This document shows, in pieces, positions 1 through 7,200 of a stretch of 18,099 nucleotides of DNA. Below the pieces are notes generated by a model. That model had not been told where the DNA came from. It ran no database searches and saw only the letters and a program-made list of their open reading frames with translations. A program made the translations under genes and the position numbers. Source of the stretch: JBAZLV01 sp041650055 (GTDB taxonomy: Bacteria; Nitrospirota; UBA9217); NCBI GenBank assembly GCA_041650055.1, contig JBAZLV010000042.1:1-18099 (forward strand), written 5' to 3'. Position 1 is the stretch's first letter; each line of letters opens with the position of its first letter.

Positions 1-2
1 TT

Positions 3-53
3 GAGCTAAGAAAAACCTTGGAGGAGAAGCTTAAAAAAATCTTTAAACCGTAA
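3..53 (+). CDS. C-terminal tail of an unidentified protein, partial at left edge
   Basis: An open frame enters from the left edge and stops at TAA 51-53. The visible tail is 16 residues, ELRKTLEEKLKKIFKP, a strongly charged amphipathic helix that looks like a genuine protein end. Nothing in it identifies a family. It points towards the minus-strand genes that fill the rest of the window, so it would mark the end of a neighbouring plus-strand unit. So short a frame could be chance. Confidence 0.3.
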   Translation, partial: ELRKTLEEKLKKIFKP

Positions 54-100
54 AACTGACGCCATACCTACACACTATCTTCCGGTAACATTTAATTATG

Positions 101-191
101 AGGCAACGGGCATGCCCTGTCGCTGGGGCATGACCGCCTGGACGGAAAAGCTGCATCACGTGCGTCGGCACGCGCGGGTGTGGTGCGTCCA
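101..191. other. GC-rich structured intergenic element of unknown class
   Basis: A GC-rich island in AT-rich flanks can fold into two adjacent hairpin domains. The first pairs 101-104 with 136-139 and, inside it, CATGCCC (111-117) with GGGCATG (126-132). The second pairs TGGAC (139-143) with GTCCA (187-191), then 153-159 with 180-186 (one G-T wobble), then GTGC (160-163) with GCAC (168-171) around a four-base loop. The nesting suggests a structured RNA or a palindromic repeat. I compared it by eye with cobalamin, NiCo, Moco and c-di-GMP-I riboswitch signatures and found no convincing match. No U-tract follows on either strand, so a terminator is unlikely. Strand unknown. Confidence 0.4.
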
Positions 192-242
192 AAGATAAAA
201 GAAAAACCTATCATATTATTTTGCTTCATTTTTTATTTTGAC

Positions 243-275
243 TTGACAGGGGGACTATAGGATGTCTCCTATGCT
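243..275 (+). promoter_or_regulatory. Promoter-like TTGACA with an overlapping dyad
   Basis: A consensus -35 box TTGACA (243-248) is followed by the inverted repeat ATAGGA-TGTC-TCCTAT (257-272), where a -10 box would lie; TCCTAT at 267-272 is 18 bases downstream but is a poor -10. This could be an operator-covered promoter. No plus-strand gene follows, because the next gene (317-595) is on the other strand, so any transcript would be antisense to it. The dyad could instead be a short hairpin after that gene. Apart from this site and the GC-rich element, I see nothing in 54-316. Confidence 0.22.
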
Positions 276-316
276 CTTACTCGCAGATTGTAAGCAAATC
301 CAAAATATCACAAATA

Positions 317-595
317 TCATTTCATCAATACTAATTTTGCAGCGAGGATCGCTTTTGCCCGTTTGAGATGGTTCTTGACCGTCTCATTGTCCTGGACAGC
401 AAGGTATATCTCCTTCGCGATCTCCTCCTCGCCTGCTTCATGCGCCTTTGCAGCCCATGCTTTAAACTGTTCCTGGTGGTCGTCGTTGTGATCAACCTCG
501 TGCTCAAGGATTGTTTGGAGTTCCCGAAGTGTATCCGCTGACTGGTGGGTATGTTGATGGGTATGAGAATGGTGATGCTTGTGATTGTCGTGCAT
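317..595 (-). CDS. Small histidine-rich metal-binding protein
   Basis: A 92-residue protein whose first 20 residues are dominated by His (HDNHKHHHSHTHQHTHQ), a typical binding or storage tail for Ni, Co or Zn. The rest is predicted helical, with the pattern LQTILEHEVDHNDDHQEQF then W-A-x-K-A-x-E-A-G-x-E-E and a repeat-like second half. From memory this resembles small His-rich proteins found beside Ni/Co ECF transporters, which have a similar VDHNEEHAKE-like helical domain. No signal peptide is seen, so it is probably a cytosolic metal buffer or chaperone receiving metal from NikMNQO. The ATG at 593-595 is chosen because AGGAGA sits just upstream; an open frame extends further 5' but lacks a better start. 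It lies 106 bp after nikO and may have its own promoter. The exact function is unknown. Confidence 0.8.
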   Translation of the reverse strand: MHDNHKHHHSHTHQHTHQSADTLRELQTILEHEVDHNDDHQEQFKAWAAKAHEAGEEEIAKEIYLAVQDNETVKNHLKRAKAILAAKLVLMK

Positions 596-647
596 GGATT
601 CTCCTGCCGATGCAATGGCTATTTTTTTTAAACCGTATCTACTGTTT

Positions 648-676
648 GTTTTAATACATTGAAAGAGCATTGTCAA
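648..676 (-). promoter_or_regulatory. Candidate promoter for the His-rich gene
   Basis: On the minus strand TTGACA (676-671) is followed after 17 bases by TAAAAC (653-648). It lies in the 106-bp gap after nikO and upstream of the His-rich gene. No NikR half-site overlaps it, unlike the two promoters further right, so this gene could be expressed separately from the nickel operon. The -10 match is modest. Confidence 0.35.
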
Positions 677-701
677 GCCATGTTCACGAATAGGGAACGA
701 A

Positions 702-1436
702 TCAACGACGCTGAAGCGAGAGAGGCAGTTCGAGGTTATTTTCTTCGAGCAGGGTTTCGTTGGAAAGAATCGTTTTCGATAATCCGTCGGCCACAACAAT
801 GCCGTTCCTGATTACAATGCAGCGGTTGCAGACATCCAGAATAAGGTCCAGATCATGCGAAGCAATGATCTTGGAATGGGTGAAAGTTTTAAGCATATTG
901 ATGAGAGCGCGTCGGGATCGAGGATCGAGATTTGCCGCAGGTTCGTCCATGACGAGAATGTCGGGTTCCATGGCAAGAACCGAGGCGATTGCCACAGCGC
1001 TTTTCTGGCCACCGGAAAGATGATGGGCTGGTTTGTGCTCGAAGCCGAGACAGTTTACGGTTTTTAAAGCTTCATGGACCCGCTGCCGGGCTGCTTCCGG
1101 GCTCATTCCCAGATTCAAAGGACCGAACGCAACATCATCGAGTACGGTGGGCATAAAAAGTTGATCATCGGGATTCTGGAAAACCAATCCCACTTTTCTC
1201 CGGACTTCCTGTCGGGTGTGCCGGGTCAGTTCCAGATCACCGATAATGATGGAACCCTTACTCGGCATCAGATATCCGTTCATGTGCATCAGGATCGTTG
1301 ACTTGCCGGAACCATTCGCGCCGACAATGCCGACCGCCTCACCGTGCGTTATGCGAAATGATACCCCTTGCAAGGCATCGGTTCCATCCGGATACCGAAA
1401 ATGGACATCCTTGAACTCAACGATATGATGGCTCAC
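702..1436 (-). CDS. nikO: ECF-type nickel/cobalt transporter ATPase NikO/CbiO
   Basis: A 244-residue ABC ATPase that hydrolyses ATP at the inner face of the cytoplasmic membrane to drive metal uptake with NikMN and NikQ. All core motifs are visible: Walker A GANGSGKST near residue 40, Q-loop VFQNPDDQLF, the signature LSGGQ, Walker B ILVMDEP, the D-loop, and the switch histidine in IIASHDLDL. The VFQNPDDQLF stretch is typical of the CbiO/EcfA branch. I chose the GTG at 1434-1436 because it overlaps the nikQ stop (GTGA) and has GGGAG a few bases upstream; it gives a standard length and begins right at the domain (SHHIVEFKDVHF). The open frame continues upstream only as a shadow inside nikQ. Context (NikMN with a PDGLE domain, NikR boxes) favours nickel, but cobalt cannot be excluded. 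Confidence 0.93.
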   Translation of the reverse strand: MSHHIVEFKDVHFRYPDGTDALQGVSFRITHGEAVGIVGANGSGKSTILMHMNGYLMPSKGSIIIGDLELTRHTRQEVRRKVGLVFQNPDDQLFMPTVLDDVAFGPLNLGMSPEAARQRVHEALKTVNCLGFEHKPAHHLSGGQKSAVAIASVLAMEPDILVMDEPAANLDPRSRRALINMLKTFTHSKIIASHDLDLILDVCNRCIVIRNGIVVADGLSKTILSNETLLEENNLELPLSLQRR

Positions 1437-2239
1437 AGCATCGCTCCCTGAATAAGTGTTCCAAGCATCACGGGTAAAGAATGCCATCGGAATAACCCAA
1501 TCACGATAATGGTGCTGATGGCGAATAAAATATCCGTTGAATGAATTCGCTCCTGGCGCAGTGAAAGAACATCTCCCTGAAACCCGCGTGAAAGCATGGC
1601 GCTGTAAATTCGCTCTGCACGTTCCACCGTTCTGAGAAAAAGCGATCCGATAATCCTGGCTGCCGTATGGGACTGCATGCGTTGTTTTCCGAATGACCGC
1701 ATGTCGTGAGCTCTGACGATTTTCATGGTCTCTTCCATAAGCACAAAAAGATACCGGTACAGAAAGAGGAGTTGGGAAACAAAGAGTGAAGGCAATCCCA
1801 GCTTTCGAAGGGCATGACACATTCCCGGGAACGATGTCGTTGCGATCAAGACAAGCGCCGCACTGATGGTAAGCGTATATTTCAAGAGAATGGATGCAAA
1901 CGAAATCCAGCCTGCCGAAAACGTCAGGGTAAAAAACGAAATGCTGTTCTCATCAAAAAGGGGGTTAAACATTCCGGTGAGCACGGCAAACGGAGACACG
2001 ATGAGAATTTTTTTTATTAAAAAACCAACCGGCAGATCGCCGAACGATATCAAAAGAACGGGAAAGAGAAAAAACGGTATAAGAGCGGCTATTTCGTACT
2101 TCGGAAACGAAACAACCGCAAGAATAAAAATCAATGTTGTGATCACCTTAGCCCGCGGATCCAGCCTGTGCACGGGGGTATCCTGATAGGAAAGCAGGTC
2201 AAGCCGACCAATATTAAAATATTCCTTATCAAATTTCAT
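1433..2239 (-). CDS. nikQ: ECF-type nickel/cobalt transporter transmembrane component NikQ/CbiQ
   Basis: A 268-residue polytopic membrane protein, the T-component that couples the ATPase to the metal-binding NikM subunit. The N-terminus (YQDTPVHRLDPRAKV) is characteristic of CbiQ/EcfT proteins. Several hydrophobic helices follow, then a cytoplasmic segment with the coupling motif ERAERIYSAMLSRGF near residues 205-220, which docks on the ATPase, and a last membrane segment at the C-terminus. It ends in a 4-base overlap with nikO and starts 32 bp after nikMN. The Shine-Dalgarno is weak, suggesting translational coupling to the gene upstream. The length is normal for the family. Confidence 0.93.
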   Translation of the reverse strand: MKFDKEYFNIGRLDLLSYQDTPVHRLDPRAKVITTLIFILAVVSFPKYEIAALIPFFLFPVLLISFGDLPVGFLIKKILIVSPFAVLTGMFNPLFDENSISFFTLTFSAGWISFASILLKYTLTISAALVLIATTSFPGMCHALRKLGLPSLFVSQLLFLYRYLFVLMEETMKIVRAHDMRSFGKQRMQSHTAARIIGSLFLRTVERAERIYSAMLSRGFQGDVLSLRQERIHSTDILFAISTIIVIGLFRWHSLPVMLGTLIQGAML

Positions 2240-2271
2240 ACGTAAGATTTTACAATACTATCTTGTAGTCG

Positions 2272-3312
2272 TTATGATTGCGATTGTTTTTTCCTGATTG
2301 CCTTGATACTAATACCCGCTAGGAATACAAAACCAAGTACCAGCAATGCTCCGATAATTCCAGCAACCGAAGTCCCCGGCTCAATGCCGGGCCAGGAAGC
2401 ATCGCCTGATTCCTTTGTCTCTGAATTCGACTTGAACGTATAGTCCGGGAAAAGAGCGCTGGTATCCTGAATCTTTTTTAAACCGCCGCTGATCTCTCCA
2501 TGCTGTCCGGATAATTCTTCTTTGCCGGTCACTTTTGCAAGAGACCATTCAAGCCCGTCAGGATGGGTTGAGGCAAACCACGAAAGCGCTCCGCCGGTTA
2601 CCAGTGAAAGAACAAAGAAAGCAATCAGGATTTTTTTGATCGATATTTTTGCATCTAACGGCCGTGTCTGCATCACCTGTTCGAGTAATTCCGGCCTGAC
2701 ATTCCGGACATAGCTGATCACTCCCGCAGTAATGAATCCTTCAACAATCCCAATGACAAGATGAATCGGCTGCATCAGCATGAGAAACGTATTGAATGGC
2801 AGATCGGTTCTTCCTGACAGCAGTGTCTGAAGAACAACCGAAAAAGCGCCCAACTGAAGCCCGACAATAGCGCTTATCAGCGAAGCAATAAGAATTTTCT
2901 TGTGACTCGTGCTGTTTCCGAGCAATGGCTTATACAGCAAGGGAAATGCTAGAAAACAGGGATAGACCCCAAGATTCCATATATTACATCCAAGGGCGAG
3001 GAGACCGCCATCGGCAAAAAAGAATGCCTGGACTGTGAGAACCGATGCAAGGACAAGAAATCCTGCATACGGACCAAGGAGAATCGCCAGGATCATGCCA
3101 CCGCCGAGGTGCCCGCTGGAACCGGTTCCCGGGATCGTAAAATTAATCATCTGAGCTGCAAAAATAAAAGCGCCCAGAACGCCCATCAAAGGGATGGTTT
3201 TATCATCAATCGTGCTCTTTAATTTCTTTGAGGCGTAGGCGATCGCCGCAAGCGAACCGGCCGCAAAAGTCGCTCCCACAGCCGGGGAAAGTAATGCATC
3301 TGCCATGTGCAT
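2272..3312 (-). CDS. nikMN: Nickel-binding ECF transporter subunit NikMN (fused CbiM-type + PDGLE domain)
   Basis: A 346-residue membrane protein carrying both the metal-specificity subunit and its accessory partner. Residues 1 to about 210 are a CbiM/NikM domain beginning MHMADALLSP; in this family the N-terminal amine and His2 help ligate Ni/Co, so the start at 3310-3312 is well defined and is preceded by GAGGAG. Conserved family segments include GTGSSGHLGGG and FFADGGLLALGCNIWNLG. The C-terminal third matches the PDGLE (NikN/CbiN-like) domain: SSL-like helix, HPDGLEWSLAKVTG, LFPDYTF, then a final helix (IIGALLVLGFVFLAG). The fusion with PDGLE is most common in nickel systems. It is followed by nikQ and nikO. 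A 133-bp gap containing a repeat separates it from the upstream gene. An upstream frame through that repeat is spurious. Confidence 0.93.
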   Translation of the reverse strand: MHMADALLSPAVGATFAAGSLAAIAYASKKLKSTIDDKTIPLMGVLGAFIFAAQMINFTIPGTGSSGHLGGGMILAILLGPYAGFLVLASVLTVQAFFFADGGLLALGCNIWNLGVYPCFLAFPLLYKPLLGNSTSHKKILIASLISAIVGLQLGAFSVVLQTLLSGRTDLPFNTFLMLMQPIHLVIGIVEGFITAGVISYVRNVRPELLEQVMQTRPLDAKISIKKILIAFFVLSLVTGGALSWFASTHPDGLEWSLAKVTGKEELSGQHGEISGGLKKIQDTSALFPDYTFKSNSETKESGDASWPGIEPGTSVAGIIGALLVLGFVFLAGISIKAIRKKQSQS

Positions 3313-3335
3313 GGTGATCTCCTCATTTAATTTAT

Positions 3336-3434
3336 CGCGCAAAGACGCGAAGCTCGCGAAGCAAGACTTTTTTACAGGTAGCAAAACAAAAACAACACAG
3401 TGCGATTTTCTTGGCGTCCTTTGCGCCTTCGCGT
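3336..3434. repeat. Dispersed-type intergenic repeat (cgcaaag/ggcgtc arms)
   Basis: The gap upstream of nikMN holds two imperfectly complementary arms: CGCGCAAAGACGCGAAG near 3336-3352 and CTTGGCGTCCTTTGCGCC near 3410-3427, separated by an AT-rich centre. This is the familiar 'cgcaaaggcgcaaaggacgcc' kind of intergenic element seen in many bacterial genomes. When translated by accident it yields spurious HAKAQR... / ...FASLR peptides, which is just what an N-terminal extension of nikMN through it would give. Its function is unknown; here it splits the outer-membrane gene from the importer genes. Confidence 0.6.
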
Positions 3435-3445
3435 GAAAATGTACT

Positions 3446-4234
3446 TTAAAAACGCACCGTAACACCTGCAAGAAACGATAAATCAGTTTCCGCTTCGCTC
3501 AAAGCTTTCTTTACACCGAAATCAATATCAAAGTATTCGACCGGTGAATAAATAGCGCCTCCCAGAATAAAGGCACGATTGCGTTCGGATCCTTTTACCC
3601 TACTGCGTTCCATGCCGAGATCTGTCACGAGTTTCAAATTTTTAATAACTTCATACGTTGCGGCTGCGGAAATGCGCCAGATGTCGTCCCGTTCCTCACT
3701 CGTGTTCGCGTTCAACATATAACCCGCAGTCACATGAAATGCCCAGGGTGCCAGCTCCTTCGTCACGATAAAAAATATGTTTCCTCCAACCTTCCCTGCC
3801 CCAAGTCCCTTCGAATCATCGCCGGTCGGAATAATCATCCCGGGTTTTAAGGCGAAGCTCAGTCCATCGTTTTCGTAAAATCTCCATTTGATCTCAAACG
3901 TCATATCCGATATCCCATGGACATCAGAAATAGTCATACTGTCTTCTTGAGCCGTATTCCAGATATACGGAACACTAAACACAAAATCCGCGCTTTCAGA
4001 TATGCCATAGGAAAGCGTCGTTCCTGCCTGCCCACCGGTTGTCTTGACGGTTACCCCATCTACTCGTTCCTTATCATAATCGTATTGCCCATTCACCTCG
4101 AGCTGAAACTTTCCTTTTCCCTGCGTGCCCGTATCGTCCGTAACAAGCGGATGAGCTGCCCAGCTTACAAAAGGAACCTGCAATACTACACTAAGAAAAA
4201 AAAACGCTGCAATATATCTCAGAAAACAGTTCAT
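3446..4234 (-). CDS. Outer-membrane beta-barrel protein (phenol-degradation MetA/transporter-like family)
   Basis: A 262-residue exported protein. A hydrophobic stretch (AAFFFLSVVLQVPFV) is followed by a likely signal-peptidase site after SWA, then AHPLVTDDTGTQGKG. The rest alternates polar and hydrophobic residues with many aromatic strand ends, and the protein finishes in VRF, the terminal Phe typical of outer-membrane barrels. The N-terminal motif 'HPLxTDDTGTQGKGxFQLExNGxY' recalls the putative outer-membrane family once named MetA-pathway of phenol degradation. I favour the ATG at 4232-4234, with AAGAGA upstream, giving a classic signal peptide; an in-frame ATG at 4268-4270, 2 bases after the cobN-like stop, would add 12 residues. 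Its place between the chelatase and nikMN suggests a role in metal or chelate passage across the outer membrane, by inference only. Confidence 0.78.
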   Translation of the reverse strand: MNCFLRYIAAFFFLSVVLQVPFVSWAAHPLVTDDTGTQGKGKFQLEVNGQYDYDKERVDGVTVKTTGGQAGTTLSYGISESADFVFSVPYIWNTAQEDSMTISDVHGISDMTFEIKWRFYENDGLSFALKPGMIIPTGDDSKGLGAGKVGGNIFFIVTKELAPWAFHVTAGYMLNANTSEERDDIWRISAAATYEVIKNLKLVTDLGMERSRVKGSERNRAFILGGAIYSPVEYFDIDFGVKKALSEAETDLSFLAGVTVRF

Positions 4235-4272
4235 AGGTCTCTTTTGAATGTCCTCGATAAAAATTTTCATCG

Positions 4273-7200
4273 TTATGGCCTGTCTTTTTTAAACCCCAGC
4301 ATTATAAGGCCAATGAAGGCAAGAAATCCAATAATAAATAGATAGGGGATCGGCGCTGAAGACGCGCCTGCTGCGCTTGTTTCCTGCATTTCATATCCCT
4401 CGACTGATTTGCTTTTTCCTCCGGGTGCCTGTTTCGAGCTCTGGCCAGCGTGCGTCTGTGCTTTATAGGAATATTCCTTCTGTACAGGTTTTTTTATTTG
4501 ATCAAGTGATTTGATAAAGTTCTTTTCGAGATTCTGCAATCCGGGAACCGATACCAGAATCGTTGAAGTAAATTCCGTCAGCAGCGGATTGTTACACGTG
4601 TGGTCGCAGCAGGCAAGGCCGACTTCTTCCGCTGTTTCCGCATACTCCTTTGCAAGGGTCTCCCTGATTTTTTCATCCGGTTTCCAGTAGCCCTTGCGGA
4701 TGGTTTCAAGCATCCTGGCTACAAGAGCCTGATAGGCATGCATGTTTTTTGCCTGCTCGAACATCTCTTTGATGCCAAGGTTATTCCGGTCAAGCACATA
4801 GGTTTCATAAAGTTCATTCCATTTTGCACCATCAACCGCATGGGGAACGGTCACCTGCCAGCCCCAGAGATTTTCGAAAATTTTATTGACATACCTTGCC
4901 CCTGCATATCCTTCATGCATCATTACCTTGATCCATGCAGGATTCAGATAGCGCGACCGCAACTCCCTGCCCATGTATTTTTCGAGGGTTTCCTGTTTGG
5001 GAGCGCGCGGATTTGCAAGGTTCGACACATATACTTCAGGCGTCTTCCCGTCAACTGCACGAATTGCCAGCGCAGTGCCTCCAAGATATTGGAAGAAATC
5101 ATCGTTATCAAGCGTTGCGTAGACATTGCCGGACCGGCTGTGAACGACCATCTTTGATCCGCGAAGCGCAGTCTGAAGGAGCGTGCGGCTAAGGTCTTCG
5201 CTTCCCTGAGTTTCTTTGCCGCCCCAGAAACCCTGCCCATACAGATGGCTCATCCGCATGAAATAAATGTCGGATAGTTGCTCTTCTTTTTCCCAGGTAT
5301 TCGAAAGCGGTATTACTTTCTCAAGGTTCGTCCCGTACGCTCCCGGCGGAACGGTAAAGAGCCGCACGGTCGCCAGCCGTTCAGCCAGTTCTTCAGCAAT
5401 GCCTTTTTGCATCAGCATCTCTTTTGTTTTGAGAATATGTGCTTTCAGCGCATTGTCTTTTTCATCCTGGTCTTTTGCTAGAGTTACTGCTTTGTCGAGG
5501 AGAGCAATGAGATTGGAAAACAAATCGCGATAGAGTCCAGACGGAACAATCGTAACGTCGATGCGCGCTCTGCCAAGCTCGGCACGGGAAATTGCTTCCA
5601 CGCCGATCACTTTGCCCCGCTCATCCCAGACCGGCTTTATGCCCAGCAGGTACATGATCTGCGAATCCATAACGCCTTCATGCCTTACGGTTTCCACTCC
5701 CCAGAGATTAAAGGTGAGCTTGTCAGGATACGTTCCATGCCGTTTCTTATAGCCTTCAATAAGATCGTTCGCCAGTTTCATTCCCATTTCATACGTTGCT
5801 TTTGAAGGAATCCTTGCCGGATCAAACGAGTAAAAGTTCTTTCCTGTCGGTAGAGAGTCCGGATTTCGTAGCGGATCGTTCCCCGGGCCTGCGGGAATAT
5901 ACCGCCCTGCGAGGGCGGAAATGAAAGAATCGAGTTCTCGTTTTGCGCTTTCAGAAATTTTCTTTTCCATCTGTCTGATGCGTAATTCTTTTTCTCCCGG
6001 TGACAGGTTTTTGTCGAGCGAGACAATAGCTTCTGCTGTAGACCGGATGAATTTCTTTTCAGGAGTCTTGCCGAATGTATGGAGCCCGAAGGGCGTCTGC
6101 TTTTCGGAGATATCCCTGATATAGTCATCCAATGCTTCAATATCATGTTCCGTCTTGATTTCCGCAAGAGAAAGGTCTTTTAGTAGTCCGATTTTTTTGG
6201 CGAGATTGTTGATCTCCACTCGTTTGCTCTCTGCAAGAGCCGTACTCTTTCCTTTCGCGGAAGCATGCTCATTCATAAGCCCTTGAAGTTCTCTCAACTC
6301 CTTATTGAGTCCAGCCTTGTCAAAGGGAGGCGTCATGTGGTCAATAATGACCGCCATGCCGCGCCTTTTTGCCTGAAGACCTTCACCAACATCATCAACA
6401 ATGTAAGGGTAAATATTCGGGATATCCTGGATCAATGCCTCGGGTGGATCAGCAGGAGCCAAGCCCGCTTCTTTTCCTGAAAGCCACTCGTGCGTACCAT
6501 GCGTTCCGATATGAACTATGGCATCTGCTTGAAAGCCTTTTTTGAGCCAGAGATAAAAAGCCACGTATTGATGATGAGGAGCAATGCTGACATCGTGGTA
6601 GAGTTTCTTTGAGTCCTGCTCCCATCCTCTCGCGGGCTGTGACGTAAGGAGAATATTTCCGTATCGAACAACAGGAATGACGATGTATTTTTTGCTGTCC
6701 TCTCGTTTCCAGATCATGATGCTGCTTTTCTCGGCAGGCCCCCAGTCTTTGAGAATCGCTGTCCGTAAACGCTCAGGCAGTTCTTGAAACCATTGTTTAT
6801 ATTCATCCAACGGAATCAGAACAGGTTTATCCGTCCGTGCAAGCCTATCTATTTCACCTCCTGCCCAATTGCCGATATTTCGGCCATACCTGAAGACATG
6901 ATCAAACAAGATTTCCTTGTTCAGCGGTTTATCCCCGATGAAGTAACTTTCTTCTTTCATCCTATTCAGCATCAGAAAAATACTTTCCGGAAGCACATTG
7001 AGATAGGAAGCGCCTATATTGTGTTTGCCTGGCGGATACGTGTAAAGCAGCAAAGCAATCCGTTTATCCTTATTCGGCTTGTCCTGAAGATTTATCCAGG
7101 CTTGAATACGGTCAGTGAGCCTCTGGACTCTTTCAGGAATGGAGCGTTCTTCAACAAATTCAAGACCGGTCTGCGAATCTTTTATTTTTTCTTTTGATGC

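Noticed and set aside
596..799. N-terminal extension of the His-rich protein
   Set aside because: The extension overlaps the end of nikO, has atypical composition and no ribosome site, whereas AGGAGA precedes the ATG at 595.
3313..3471. Longer NikMN start through the intergenic repeat
   Set aside because: The added residues are the typical spurious translation of a dispersed repeat, and the MH... start at 3312 is functionally required for metal binding in this family.
4600..5157. Plus-strand open frame (185 codons) opposite the chelatase gene
   Set aside because: Fully covered by conserved CobN-family sequence on the other strand; no ribosome site or family features.
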